Source of the DNA: Deltaproteobacteria bacterium
GTDB taxonomy: Bacteria; Desulfobacterota; DAOWNY01
Length of the DNA stretch: 10,212 nt
Direction of reading: 5' to 3'
Assembly: GCA_030642325.1 (NCBI GenBank)
Contig: DAOWNY010000046.1
Span: 1 to 10,212, forward strand
The notes under the pieces: generated by a model
The model's input: the letters and a program-made list of their open reading frames with translations, nothing else
The model's database searches: none
Told to the model about the DNA's origin: nothing
Translations under genes and position numbers: made by a program
In this document: positions 1 to 6,771 of the stretch, in pieces
Position numbering within the stretch: the stretch's first letter is position 1
Layout: each line of letters starts with the position of its first letter

Positions 1-1116
1 CTGGAGACGGTGGAAAAGATCCCGACGAAAATTGCCCCTTTCAACTTCCAGCTCTAAATTTTTGTTAGTTGCTGCCACTAAGCGGAGTTCTACCTGAATC
101 TCCTTACTGCCCCCCACCCTGCGAAAAGTAAAATTATCCAGGACTCGAAGTAATCTTGCCTGGATTCGGATATTCATATCCCCGATTTCATCCAGAAAGA
201 GGGTTCCCTGGTGAGCCAGCTCTAAAAGGCCTTGTTTGGTTTCCCTGGCATCGGTAAATGATCCCTTCTCATGACCGAAGAGCTCGCTTTCCAACAAATT
301 TTCGGAAAGGGAAGCGCAATTCAATTCAAGGAATAGACCTTTTTTTCTCTCTTTGGTGCCATAATGAATGAGGCGGGCAATCAACTCTTTGCCTGTCCCG
401 GTTTCTCCCCCCAAAAGCACCGGGGTAGAGGGACTTGAATTTATTCTCTCAACCAACCGGTAAACCTCACTCATTGCCGGACTGTTGCTCCATAAAATCT
501 CCTGCTTTATACTTTTTGCTACTTCTTTGTTGAGTATTTCTACCTTTTGGAGCAATTTCATGTTTTCCGAGTTTTTGTCGGCCAATTTCCGAAAAAGGTC
601 TGCCTTCTGGATACCGACCGCTGCCTGGCCGGCCAAGGCAACCAAAAATTTTATGCTTACTGCCAATTTCTGGGGAATTATGCAGCCCAATATACCCAAC
701 CGGCCTTTCCTGTTTCCGAATGGGATGAGAATTAATGCTTCATTCTCCTTTACCAGGGAGGCAAATATACCTGCCTTTTTTAATCTTCCCGGAAGAAAGA
801 TTTCTACATTTTCTTCATTCCATGCCTTACTCAGGATATTATCCCATCGGGTATTCACGTCTATTTCTTGTAAAATATGGCGGTCCCTGCCCCGGGCTAT
901 CAGAGTTTTAATAAGACCATTTTCTTTAATCATTATCCAGGAAGACGGGGCTTCGAAAGTGACCACTGCCGCCTTGGCAATTACCTCTAAAATAGTGGTG
1001 AGGCTGCGCCTGGAAGCAATTGCCTCACTTACTTCCTGAATAGCCGCAAGCTGCAGGTTTTCTCCACTGCCGGGGTATTGGGCTAAATTTTTATTTTTAT
1101 CCTTTGTTGCGTCCAT
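1..1116 (-). CDS. GAF-domain sigma-54-dependent transcriptional activator (C-terminus off the left edge)
   Basis: The 372 visible residues begin at an ATG (1116-1114), with an in-frame TAG four codons upstream, so this is the only ATG available for the full N-terminus. Residues about 22-172 look like a GAF sensor domain. A linker follows, then a sigma-54-interacting AAA+ ATPase from about residue 208: Walker A GGETGTGKE (236-244), ELFGHEKG, a GAFTGA-loop variant GSFTDA (285-290), Walker B TLFLDEIGD (305-313) and AATNKNLE (348-355). The frame is still open at base 1, within the FRRDLFHRLQ stretch, so the rest of the ATPase and the DNA-binding helix-turn-helix lie outside. Known role of the family: ATP-driven remodelling of sigma-54 RNA polymerase at enhancers, with the GAF domain sensing a small molecule or redox signal. 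No receiver domain is present, so it is not a response regulator. The upstream Shine-Dalgarno is weak. The ligand and target genes cannot be inferred. Confidence 0.92.
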   Translation of the reverse strand, partial: MDATKDKNKNLAQYPGSGENLQLAAIQEVSEAIASRRSLTTILEVIAKAAVVTFEAPSSWIMIKENGLIKTLIARGRDRHILQEIDVNTRWDNILSKAWNEENVEIFLPGRLKKAGIFASLVKENEALILIPFGNRKGRLGILGCIIPQKLAVSIKFLVALAGQAAVGIQKADLFRKLADKNSENMKLLQKVEILNKEVAKSIKQEILWSNSPAMSEVYRLVERINSSPSTPVLLGGETGTGKELIARLIHYGTKERKKGLFLELNCASLSENLLESELFGHEKGSFTDARETKQGLLELAHQGTLFLDEIGDMNIRIQARLLRVLDNFTFRRVGGSKEIQVELRLVAATNKNLELEVERGNFRRDLFHRLQ

Positions 1117-1156
1117 TGTTTGTGTCTACCGATAATTTAAAATTTATTTCGGAATT

Positions 1157-1174
1157 AAAAAAAGGGCTCCCTTT
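1157..1174 (-). terminator. Possible short intrinsic terminator downstream of recO
   Basis: On the minus strand AAAGG-GAGC-CCTTT can form a 5-bp stem with a 4-base loop, and the T-run continues to 1157 (seven T in all). It lies about 100 bases after the recO stop and 40 bases before the next gene. The stem is short, so this is a weak prediction. Confidence 0.3.
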
Positions 1175-1198
1175 GAAGCGGGCAAATAAAGTAATTTA

Positions 1199-1236
1199 GT
1201 ATCCGTTCACGGTTAGCAGTTTAGGGTCAGTTTATG
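1199..1236 (+). repeat. Degenerate heptad repeat array A
   Basis: After GTATCC, the plus strand reads GTTCACG (1205-1211), GTTAGCA (1212-1218), GTTTAGG (1219-1225), a four-base GTCA, then GTTTATG (1230-1236). The 7-base register is clear although copies differ. The opening GTATCCGTTCAC (1199-1210) occurs again at 3597-3608. The array sits in the 159-bp gap between recO and the GAF activator. Its function is unknown. Confidence 0.55.
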
Positions 1237-1275
1237 CGTGACAGGGCATTAGTGTGGCAAATCGTTGAAACCCGC

Positions 1276-2046
1276 TTACAATTCAAAATTGTTCCTCCTT
1301 ATTTTTTCTAAAAATTTCAGGGATTTTAATTCCTTGCCTAGATAAAGACCGATAAATTTTGAAAGCATTTCTTTACTTTCCTCTAATGCCTGGTTAGAAA
1401 AGTTTAATCGGTTTATTTTGTCGAAACTGATCTCCCTTGCCCGGATTAACATCTTTATGGTTCCCTTGGAAACAGAGGATATGTCCTTAATATTTGGGGA
1501 ACATGTTTGGCAAATTGCCCCCCCCCTGGAGGGGCTGAACCAAACTTTTTCATCCCTCGGAAAAATTTTATGGCATATAGTACAGCAGCTTAGGTTGGGT
1601 TGATAGCCCAGGATGGATAAGAGACGAATTTCAAATATTCTAACCACTTCCTCCGAGAAATGTTCACTGTTGATATTATCCAGCAACCTGACCAACAATT
1701 CAAATAACAACCTGCTTGCCTCTTTTTCTCCAACCACTTTATCCACCAGTTCCATGAAATAACTTGCATACCCCACTTTTTCGATGTCCAGGCGTATCAG
1801 AGGAAAAGGCTTTCGAAGGTCGCATTGTTCTATCCTTACCAGATCGAAATTACTTTTTTCAAAGAAAAGAAGGTTGACCAGGGAAAAAATTTCCAAAGTA
1901 CCGCTAAACCTTTTTTTACTTCTTTTTGCTCCCTTTGCAATTCCCTTGACTTTACCGAATTGCTGGGTAAAAAAAGTGATGATTTTGTCGGATTCGCTAA
2001 AATCAATCGAACGGATTATTATGGCCGGTGTCTTGAAAAGAGGCAT
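1276..2046 (-). CDS. recO: DNA repair protein RecO
   Basis: This 256-residue protein is close to the usual RecO length. RecO works in the RecFOR recombination-repair pathway in the cytoplasm: it binds single-stranded DNA and SSB, anneals complementary strands and, with RecR, loads RecA. The N-terminal OB-fold is recognisable (about residues 1-80, with TPAIIIRSIDFSESDKI and FGKVKGIAKGAKRSKKRF). A helical region follows, then a four-cysteine zinc site with C155-x2-C158 and C179-x2-C182 preceded by an LGYQP-type segment typical of the family. The ATG at 2046 is the only sensible start, since an in-frame TGA lies three codons upstream. No convincing Shine-Dalgarno precedes it. It lies 113 bp downstream of mgtE on the same strand without an obvious terminator between them, so read-through from mgtE is possible. 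A run of nine G falls inside the zinc-site coding sequence. Confidence 0.95.
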   Translation of the reverse strand: MPLFKTPAIIIRSIDFSESDKIITFFTQQFGKVKGIAKGAKRSKKRFSGTLEIFSLVNLLFFEKSNFDLVRIEQCDLRKPFPLIRLDIEKVGYASYFMELVDKVVGEKEASRLLFELLVRLLDNINSEHFSEEVVRIFEIRLLSILGYQPNLSCCTICHKIFPRDEKVWFSPSRGGAICQTCSPNIKDISSVSKGTIKMLIRAREISFDKINRLNFSNQALEESKEMLSKFIGLYLGKELKSLKFLEKIRRNNFEL

Positions 2047-2159
2047 ATTTATTCAGCTAATTTAAGTTAATAGAGCTTCCTGCCAAGTAAAGCGGGGAAC
2101 TCAGGGTTCTTTGAATGAAGATGAAGCGGGAAGCGTACAGGGATGTTTGGTTCATACCA

Positions 2160-3515
2160 CTATAAATAGCGAAGGAAGGTAGTGGCTATCCCCAGGTAAA
2201 CAATGATACCTGTAATGTCATTGGTGGTCGTGACAAGAGGGCTGGAAGCGATGGTGGGATCGATTTTCATTTTTTGGAAAAAAGCGGGTGCCAAAACTCC
2301 CATACTGGAAGCAATCACCATGGCAATCACCAGGGCAAATCCTACCACTAGTCCCAAAGAAGCCTTTCCCTGCCAGAGAAAAGCGATTATTCCCACGGTG
2401 CTCCCGCATATCGTTCCCATGATAAGGGCTACCCGCATTTCTTTAAATAAGATTGTTGTTAAACTTGTAAGACCGAATTTACCGGTGGCAATTCCTCTTA
2501 CCATAATTGAAGACGACTGAACCCCAACGTTTCCCCCCATTCCGGTAATCAGGGGAATGAAAGGCACCAGAGCGATAACTTCCCGGAGGGTCATTTTAAA
2601 AAACCACATCAGGTAACCGGTGATCAGCCCCCCAAAAAGATTGATCATAATCCAGGGCAACCTCAATCTGGAAATTTTAAAAACCTGGGTTCCATAGACC
2701 AACTCTTCTTCGTCGGTCCCCGCCATCCTCAAAAAGTCTTCCGATGCTTCTTCCTCCATTATGTCTACCACGTCATCAATGGTAATCCTCCCTAAAAGAA
2801 TGCCATCTTGACCGACGACCGGCAGAGAGACCAAGTCATGTTTTTTGAATATTTTTGCCACTTCTTCCTGATCAAGATTCACTTTAACACTGATCGGATC
2901 GGAGTCCATGATGTTTGATACTTTGATATCCGACCCTTCCAGTATCAATTTTCGTAAAGGCAGCACCCCCAGCAACCGGTTGGTTTTATCCGTAACAAAT
3001 ACATAATGAATGTCTTCACCCTTTTCTCCTACCGACCTGATGTTGCCGATGGCATCTTCCACCGTCATATCATCCTGGACCGAAGCCAGCTCGGTCTGCA
3101 TAATACCACCGGCCGTCTCTTCACCATAAGTTAAAAGCTTTTGAACCTGCTCTGATTCTTTTTTATTGATCTGCCTGAGGATTACCTCTGCCTGCTCTTT
3201 TGGCAGGTCCCCCACCAGGTCTGTTGCATCATCCGAATCCATATCATCCAGAATCTCGGTCAGTCTTTTTTGGGGGATATCCTCCAATATTTGCTCTCGA
3301 GTCTGGTCGTCTAACTCCAGGATTACATCCGAAGCAGTTTCAATATTCAGGATGGCAAACAGCTTTTTTTTCTTTTCTTCCTCCAATGATTCAATTAAAT
3401 CGGCTATATCGGCGGGATGGAGATCAAAAAACAGATCGATAATTTCAAATTCCCGACCTTCCTCGATTAAATCTACCAGATGATGTAAATCTTTATTTCT
3501 TTCTGTAATATCCAT
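2160..3515 (-). CDS. mgtE: Magnesium transporter MgtE
   Basis: At 451 residues this is a full-length MgtE, a homodimeric inner-membrane Mg2+ channel gated by cytoplasmic Mg2+. The order of domains is complete: an acidic helical N domain (about 15-135), two CBS domains (about 138-198 and 200-260), a connecting plug helix, and five predicted membrane segments from about residue 287 to the C-terminus. The signature PLITGMGGNVGVQSS is at 321-335, and D433 in TTNDITG corresponds to the conserved pore aspartate of the last membrane helix. The ATG at 3515 starts the conserved N domain, but only GAAAAA precedes it and there is no good Shine-Dalgarno. A sigma-70-like promoter candidate lies just upstream. 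I could not recognise an M-box magnesium riboswitch in the upstream gap. It is separate from the pyr genes. Confidence 0.96.
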   Translation of the reverse strand: MDITERNKDLHHLVDLIEEGREFEIIDLFFDLHPADIADLIESLEEEKKKKLFAILNIETASDVILELDDQTREQILEDIPQKRLTEILDDMDSDDATDLVGDLPKEQAEVILRQINKKESEQVQKLLTYGEETAGGIMQTELASVQDDMTVEDAIGNIRSVGEKGEDIHYVFVTDKTNRLLGVLPLRKLILEGSDIKVSNIMDSDPISVKVNLDQEEVAKIFKKHDLVSLPVVGQDGILLGRITIDDVVDIMEEEASEDFLRMAGTDEEELVYGTQVFKISRLRLPWIMINLFGGLITGYLMWFFKMTLREVIALVPFIPLITGMGGNVGVQSSSIMVRGIATGKFGLTSLTTILFKEMRVALIMGTICGSTVGIIAFLWQGKASLGLVVGFALVIAMVIASSMGVLAPAFFQKMKIDPTIASSPLVTTTNDITGIIVYLGIATTFLRYL

Positions 3516-3545
3516 TTTTCTGATTAATCAATCAAGAAAAACATT

Positions 3546-3573
3546 TTTATCCTGATCGATCCCTGGGGGTCAA
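3546..3573 (-). promoter_or_regulatory. Candidate sigma-70-type promoter for mgtE
   Basis: On the minus strand TTGACC (3573-3568) and GATAAA (3551-3546) are separated by 16 bases. The -35 matches consensus in five of six bases and the -10 in four. A start near 3539 would give a leader of about 25 bases, containing the palindrome TGATTAATCA that could be an operator. This is prediction only. Confidence 0.35.
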
Positions 3574-3596
3574 TAATGCGCAGCCCCGCTTTAATT

Positions 3597-3682
3597 GTAT
3601 CCGTTCACAGACAGTTTACGGTTTGCAGACAGTTAACCATTGCCTAAGTTGAACGATTAGCTGACAGCCATAAGCGTTCAGC
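3597..3682. repeat. Degenerate heptad repeat array B (two opposed halves)
   Basis: The first half on the plus strand reads GTTCACA (3603-3609), GACA, GTTTACG (3614-3620), GTTTGCA (3621-3627), GACA, GTTAACC (3632-3638). The second half reads on the minus strand as five consecutive in-register heptads, GCTGAAC, GCTTATG, GCTGTCA, GCTAATC, GTTCAAC (3682 down to 3648). Both halves obey a rule of G-Y-T plus four variable bases. The array shares its first 12 bases with array A. Function unknown. Confidence 0.6.
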
Positions 3683-3945
3683 TTTTATAAAACCAAGGTA
3701 TTACAGCAGCTTGAAAAACAGCCAATGGGTGGTTTGTAATAGCAAAACATCCTGCGACCATTTTGGCTAACAGCTAACCGCTCAATTCAGGTATTGGTAA
3801 AGACTTGGGTTCTAAGATGTAATTATGAATTCTTTTTTTTAAAAATTTTGCAGCCTTGAACAATTTAAAAGAACTGCGTGCCCTGATTCCGGAATCGGAA
3901 TCAACAGCAAGCATGTTTTTTATCGTTATAAAATTCATTTCACTG

Positions 3946-3986
3946 AAAAAACCGTGAACCGTGAACTGAGAACTGAGAACGGTTAC
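3946..3986 (-). repeat. Heptad repeat array C, possibly acting as a terminator of the response-regulator gene
   Basis: On the plus strand two copies of CGTGAAC (3953-3966) are followed by two copies of TGAGAAC (3967-3980), all in perfect 7-base register. On the minus strand this begins nine bases after the response-regulator stop codon. AACCGT (3984-3979) can pair with ACGGTT (3955-3950), followed by TTTT, making a 6-bp stem with a 23-base loop. The repeat is certain; a terminator role is a guess. Confidence 0.6.
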
Positions 3987-3993
3987 TTAATAT

Positions 3994-5373
3994 TTAGTCA
4001 TCTATTTGGTACTTTTCTAATTTATAGCGCATTGAACGAAAACTGATTTTTAATAATTCAGCCGCTTTCTTTTTTACGCCCCCGCTTTTTTCAAGCGCAT
4101 TCAGGACCAGGTTTTTTTCAATGCTGTCTACCACTTCTTCCAGATCCAGGCCCTCATCGGGAATATTCCACTCTTCCGCCTTATCCTGGGACATGCTTGC
4201 CCCTTTTTTAAAAAGGGAAAGGGTAAGGCTTTCGGGCAGGACAATATTGGAAGATTCCAGGGCGATACTTCTTTCTACGATATTTTCCAATTCTCTCACG
4301 TTGCCTGGAAAATGATATTCCATTAGTGTCTTCATGGCAAAACTGGAGATTTTTTTAACCTCCTTGTCCATTTCCATGGAGTATTTTTTCAGAAAATATT
4401 CTGCCAGGAGTTGGATATCATCCCGTCTCTTTCTTAATGGAGGGATGACCATCCGGATAACATTTAAGCGGTAATATAGGTCTTCTCTGAATGCCCCTTT
4501 CATTACTTCATCTTCAAGATTTTTGTTGGTAGCCGATATTATTCTGACATCAACCCGGATATCTTCGGTCCCTCCGACACACTTAAAGGTTTTCTCCTGA
4601 ATGGCTCTAAGTAACTTTGCCTGGGTGGGAAAGGGAAGATCCCCCACTTCATCCAAAAATATGGTCCCCCCGTTGGCCATTTCAAACAACCCCATTTTGT
4701 TGTACAGGGCTCCGGAGAATGACCCTTTTTTGTGGCCAAACAGTTCGCTTTCCAGGAGGTTTTCGGGAATACCGCCGCAGTTGATGGTCACAAACGGCAT
4801 CTTATTTCTTGAGCTGCGATTATGAATCTCACGGGCCACCAGTTCTTTGCCGGTTCCACTTTCTCCGGTGATCAATACGTTGCTTTTGGTGGGGGCCACC
4901 CGGGATATTAAATCAAAAATTTTCAGCATCTGGGGACCTTTGCCCAGTATTTTTCCGAATCGATGCTCGGTTCTGACTTTTTGGCGGATTAATACATTTT
5001 CTTTTTCCAGGTGTTTTCTGTCAAGGGCATTTTTAACTACCTGTTTGATATCTTCAACTTTAAACGGTTTGGTAATATAATCGTAACCACCTTCTTTCAT
5101 GGCTTCGATAGCAGTTTCTGTGGAAGCATAGGCAGTAATAAGAATTACCATGGTTAATGGGCTTAGCTCCTTAACTTTTTTAAGGAGCTCCACCCCTCCT
5201 ACCGGGGTCATAATTATATCGGTGATGACAACGTCGTAGTTATTTATTTTGACAAGATCTGTTGCCTTCTTCCCGTCACTGGCGGTATCAACGTCGTAAC
5301 CCTCTTTTTTGAGAAGGATTTCTAAAAATTCCCGCATGCTGAGTTCATCGTCTACTACTAAAATTTTAGACAC
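3994..5373 (-). CDS. Sigma-54-dependent response regulator, PilR/NtrC type
   Basis: Starting at GTG 5373 gives 459 residues. I prefer this start because GGAG lies six bases upstream and the receiver domain begins at once (SKILVVDDE); an upstream ATG at 5454 would add 27 residues of non-family sequence inside pyrC. The receiver domain (1-120) has the acidic pair D8/D9, phospho-acceptor D52, T80 and K102. The AAA+ domain (about 138-370) has Walker A GESGTGKE (170-177), loop variant GSFSGA (217-222), Walker B TIFLDEVGD and FREDLYYRLN. A Fis-type helix-turn-helix closes the protein (about 415-456); its ISFRSMRYKLEKY resembles PilR, the activator of type IV pilin genes. It lies 17 bp after pyrC, so is probably cotranscribed with pyrBC. 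No histidine kinase or pilus gene is in view, so the signal and targets are unknown, and the PilR label is by resemblance only. Confidence 0.93.
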   Translation of the reverse strand: MSKILVVDDELSMREFLEILLKKEGYDVDTASDGKKATDLVKINNYDVVITDIIMTPVGGVELLKKVKELSPLTMVILITAYASTETAIEAMKEGGYDYITKPFKVEDIKQVVKNALDRKHLEKENVLIRQKVRTEHRFGKILGKGPQMLKIFDLISRVAPTKSNVLITGESGTGKELVAREIHNRSSRNKMPFVTINCGGIPENLLESELFGHKKGSFSGALYNKMGLFEMANGGTIFLDEVGDLPFPTQAKLLRAIQEKTFKCVGGTEDIRVDVRIISATNKNLEDEVMKGAFREDLYYRLNVIRMVIPPLRKRRDDIQLLAEYFLKKYSMEMDKEVKKISSFAMKTLMEYHFPGNVRELENIVERSIALESSNIVLPESLTLSLFKKGASMSQDKAEEWNIPDEGLDLEEVVDSIEKNLVLNALEKSGGVKKKAAELLKISFRSMRYKLEKYQIDD

Positions 5374-5379
5374 TGTAAA

Positions 5380-5383
5380 CTCC
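5380..5383 (-). promoter_or_regulatory. Ribosome-binding site that decides the response-regulator start
   Basis: GGAG is followed by six bases and GTG (5373). It lies in the 17-bp gap after the pyrC stop codon and supports GTG over the upstream ATG at 5454. It is the clearest normally placed Shine-Dalgarno in the window. Confidence 0.75.
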
Positions 5384-5390
5384 GTTAGAG

Positions 5391-6713
5391 CTATCCGGTA
5401 AATATTATTTTTCCACCTACAATAGTTTTTACTACTTTCCCCCTCAATTTCCAACCGTCAAAGGGGGTATTTTTACCCTTGGACTTAAATTTTTGTCGGT
5501 CGACTACCACTTCTGCGTCGGGATCAATGATGGTTAAATCAGCATCCCAACCTGCCTTTACCCGCCCTTTATCTATTTTTAATATCCTGGCCGGATTAAT
5601 TGTCATTTTTCTAAACAGTTCCGCTAGAGAAAGGAGTCCCTCATGATATAGTTTTAACGACAGAGAAACAGCAGTCTCTAAGCCCACTATCCCGTTTTCC
5701 GCAAGGGAAAATTCCCTGTCTTTGTCCCTCCTGCTGTGGGGAGCATGGTCAGTGGCAATTACATCAATGGTGCCGTCTTTCAAACCTTCTTTTATGGCTT
5801 CCGTATCTGCTTTTGTTCGAAGGGGGGGGTTCACTTTAGCTATGGCCCCATATTTTTTTACCGCCTTATCAGTCAGGCAGAAATAGTGGGGGGCGGTTTC
5901 CGCACTGATCGTGATCCCGCGGGCCTTAGCCTCCCTGATGAGTCTTACCGATCCGGCAGTACTGACATGAGCAATGTGAAGGATACCCCCCACTGATTCC
6001 AGCAAAGAAATATCCCTTGCCAGCATAGATTCCTCTGCTTTTGCAGGAATACCGCGCAAATTCAGACTCCTCGATATGACCCCCTCATTCATGACCCCGC
6101 CTTTCACCATGTCCGCATTCTCACAGTGGGAGATGAAGGGGAAATCAAGGCGAAGGGTTTGTCCCATAGTAATTCCGGCGAGACTGATATTGCTTAGAGG
6201 TTTGCCGTCATCAGAGACTGCTATCACGCCCGCTTTTTTTAAGGCATCCATGTCGGTTAAGACTTGTCCCTGCAATCCCAGTGTAACTGCTCCAATGGGG
6301 AATACGTTTACACATCCCTCCTGTTTCGCTTTTTTTAAGATAATGCCGGTGATAGCCGGATTATCATTGACCGGTTTGGTGTTAGCCATACAAGCTATGG
6401 AAGTAAATCCTCCCGCAGCAGCTGCTTTGCACCCGGTTTTAATGGTTTCTTTATACTCATAACCCGGTTCTCTTAAATGGGTATGCATGTCAATCAGTCC
6501 CGGGACCACAATCAGTCCGGCAGCATCAATCACTTGCCGGTCACTGGATGGGACATCCCTTTCTTCAATTATATTTTCTTTGTCATTTTTTTCCGCCGGC
6601 TTTTGGATCTTACTGATTTTTCCATCTGCAATCAGTAGATCAAGCGTATCATCCATGCCCTGCGATGGGTCAATAATCCTTCCATTTTTTATTACCAGTG
6701 CACTTGTTATCAT
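5391..6713 (-). CDS. pyrC: Dihydroorotase
   Basis: This 440-residue protein belongs to the amidohydrolase superfamily, dihydroorotase type I, and catalyses reversible cyclisation of N-carbamoyl-L-aspartate to dihydroorotate, step 3 of de novo pyrimidine synthesis in the cytoplasm. The zinc ligands are visible: H77 and H79 in DMHTHLREPG, D169 in VSDDGKPL, H196 in SHCENAD, H249 in AHVSTAG and catalytic D322 in ATDHAPH. NANTKP-like ACMANTKPVNDNP (107-119) and KVNPPLRT (293-300) are also typical. A charged insertion (about residues 38-60, rich in E, K and D) lengthens the N-terminal beta domain relative to common forms. The ATG at 6713 directly precedes the conserved LVIKNGRIIDP; there is no strong Shine-Dalgarno. 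It starts 58 bp after the pyrB stop and supplies the next pathway step, so the two are surely one operon. Confidence 0.96.
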   Translation of the reverse strand: MITSALVIKNGRIIDPSQGMDDTLDLLIADGKISKIQKPAEKNDKENIIEERDVPSSDRQVIDAAGLIVVPGLIDMHTHLREPGYEYKETIKTGCKAAAAGGFTSIACMANTKPVNDNPAITGIILKKAKQEGCVNVFPIGAVTLGLQGQVLTDMDALKKAGVIAVSDDGKPLSNISLAGITMGQTLRLDFPFISHCENADMVKGGVMNEGVISRSLNLRGIPAKAEESMLARDISLLESVGGILHIAHVSTAGSVRLIREAKARGITISAETAPHYFCLTDKAVKKYGAIAKVNPPLRTKADTEAIKEGLKDGTIDVIATDHAPHSRRDKDREFSLAENGIVGLETAVSLSLKLYHEGLLSLAELFRKMTINPARILKIDKGRVKAGWDADLTIIDPDAEVVVDRQKFKSKGKNTPFDGWKLRGKVVKTIVGGKIIFTG

Positions 6714-6771
6714 AAAGTTATCGAAGTGGGATAAAAAGGATAGATTAAAAATATATTAATGAATCGGCCTG

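Larger units (their letters stand above)
3516..3993. other. 478-bp noncoding gap rich in degenerate 7-bp repeats
   Basis: This gap separates the response-regulator gene from mgtE. No convincing gene, tRNA or known riboswitch is visible on either strand. It contains a possible mgtE promoter (3546-3573), a perfect 10-bp palindrome TGATTAATCA (3521-3530) in the predicted mgtE leader, heptad arrays at 3597-3682 and 3953-3980, and a pair of related heptads GGTTAGC/TGTTAGC on the minus strand (3766-3779). The part from about 3790 to 3945 is AT-rich and shows nothing I recognise. The many repeats suggest an accumulated, possibly mobile or slippage-derived, spacer. Confidence 0.6.

Noticed and set aside
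485..1039. Long plus-strand open frame of 184 codons
   Set aside because: It is antisense to the GAF domain of the sigma-54 activator, whose minus-strand frame carries clear family motifs. The plus-strand translation shows no recognisable domain.
3597..3986. CRISPR array
   Set aside because: Repeats are 7 bases, contiguous and degenerate, with no spacers of 25-40 bases and no cas genes.
3516..3993. M-box magnesium riboswitch or tRNA upstream of mgtE
   Set aside because: I could not find the conserved M-box segments, or a cloverleaf with a TTC-type loop, on either strand. The predicted promoter also leaves only about 25 bases of leader.
5374..5454. N-terminal extension of the response regulator from the ATG at 5454
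   Set aside because: It would overlap the conserved end of pyrC by 64 bases and add residues before the receiver domain that the family lacks; GTG 5373 has a correctly spaced GGAG.
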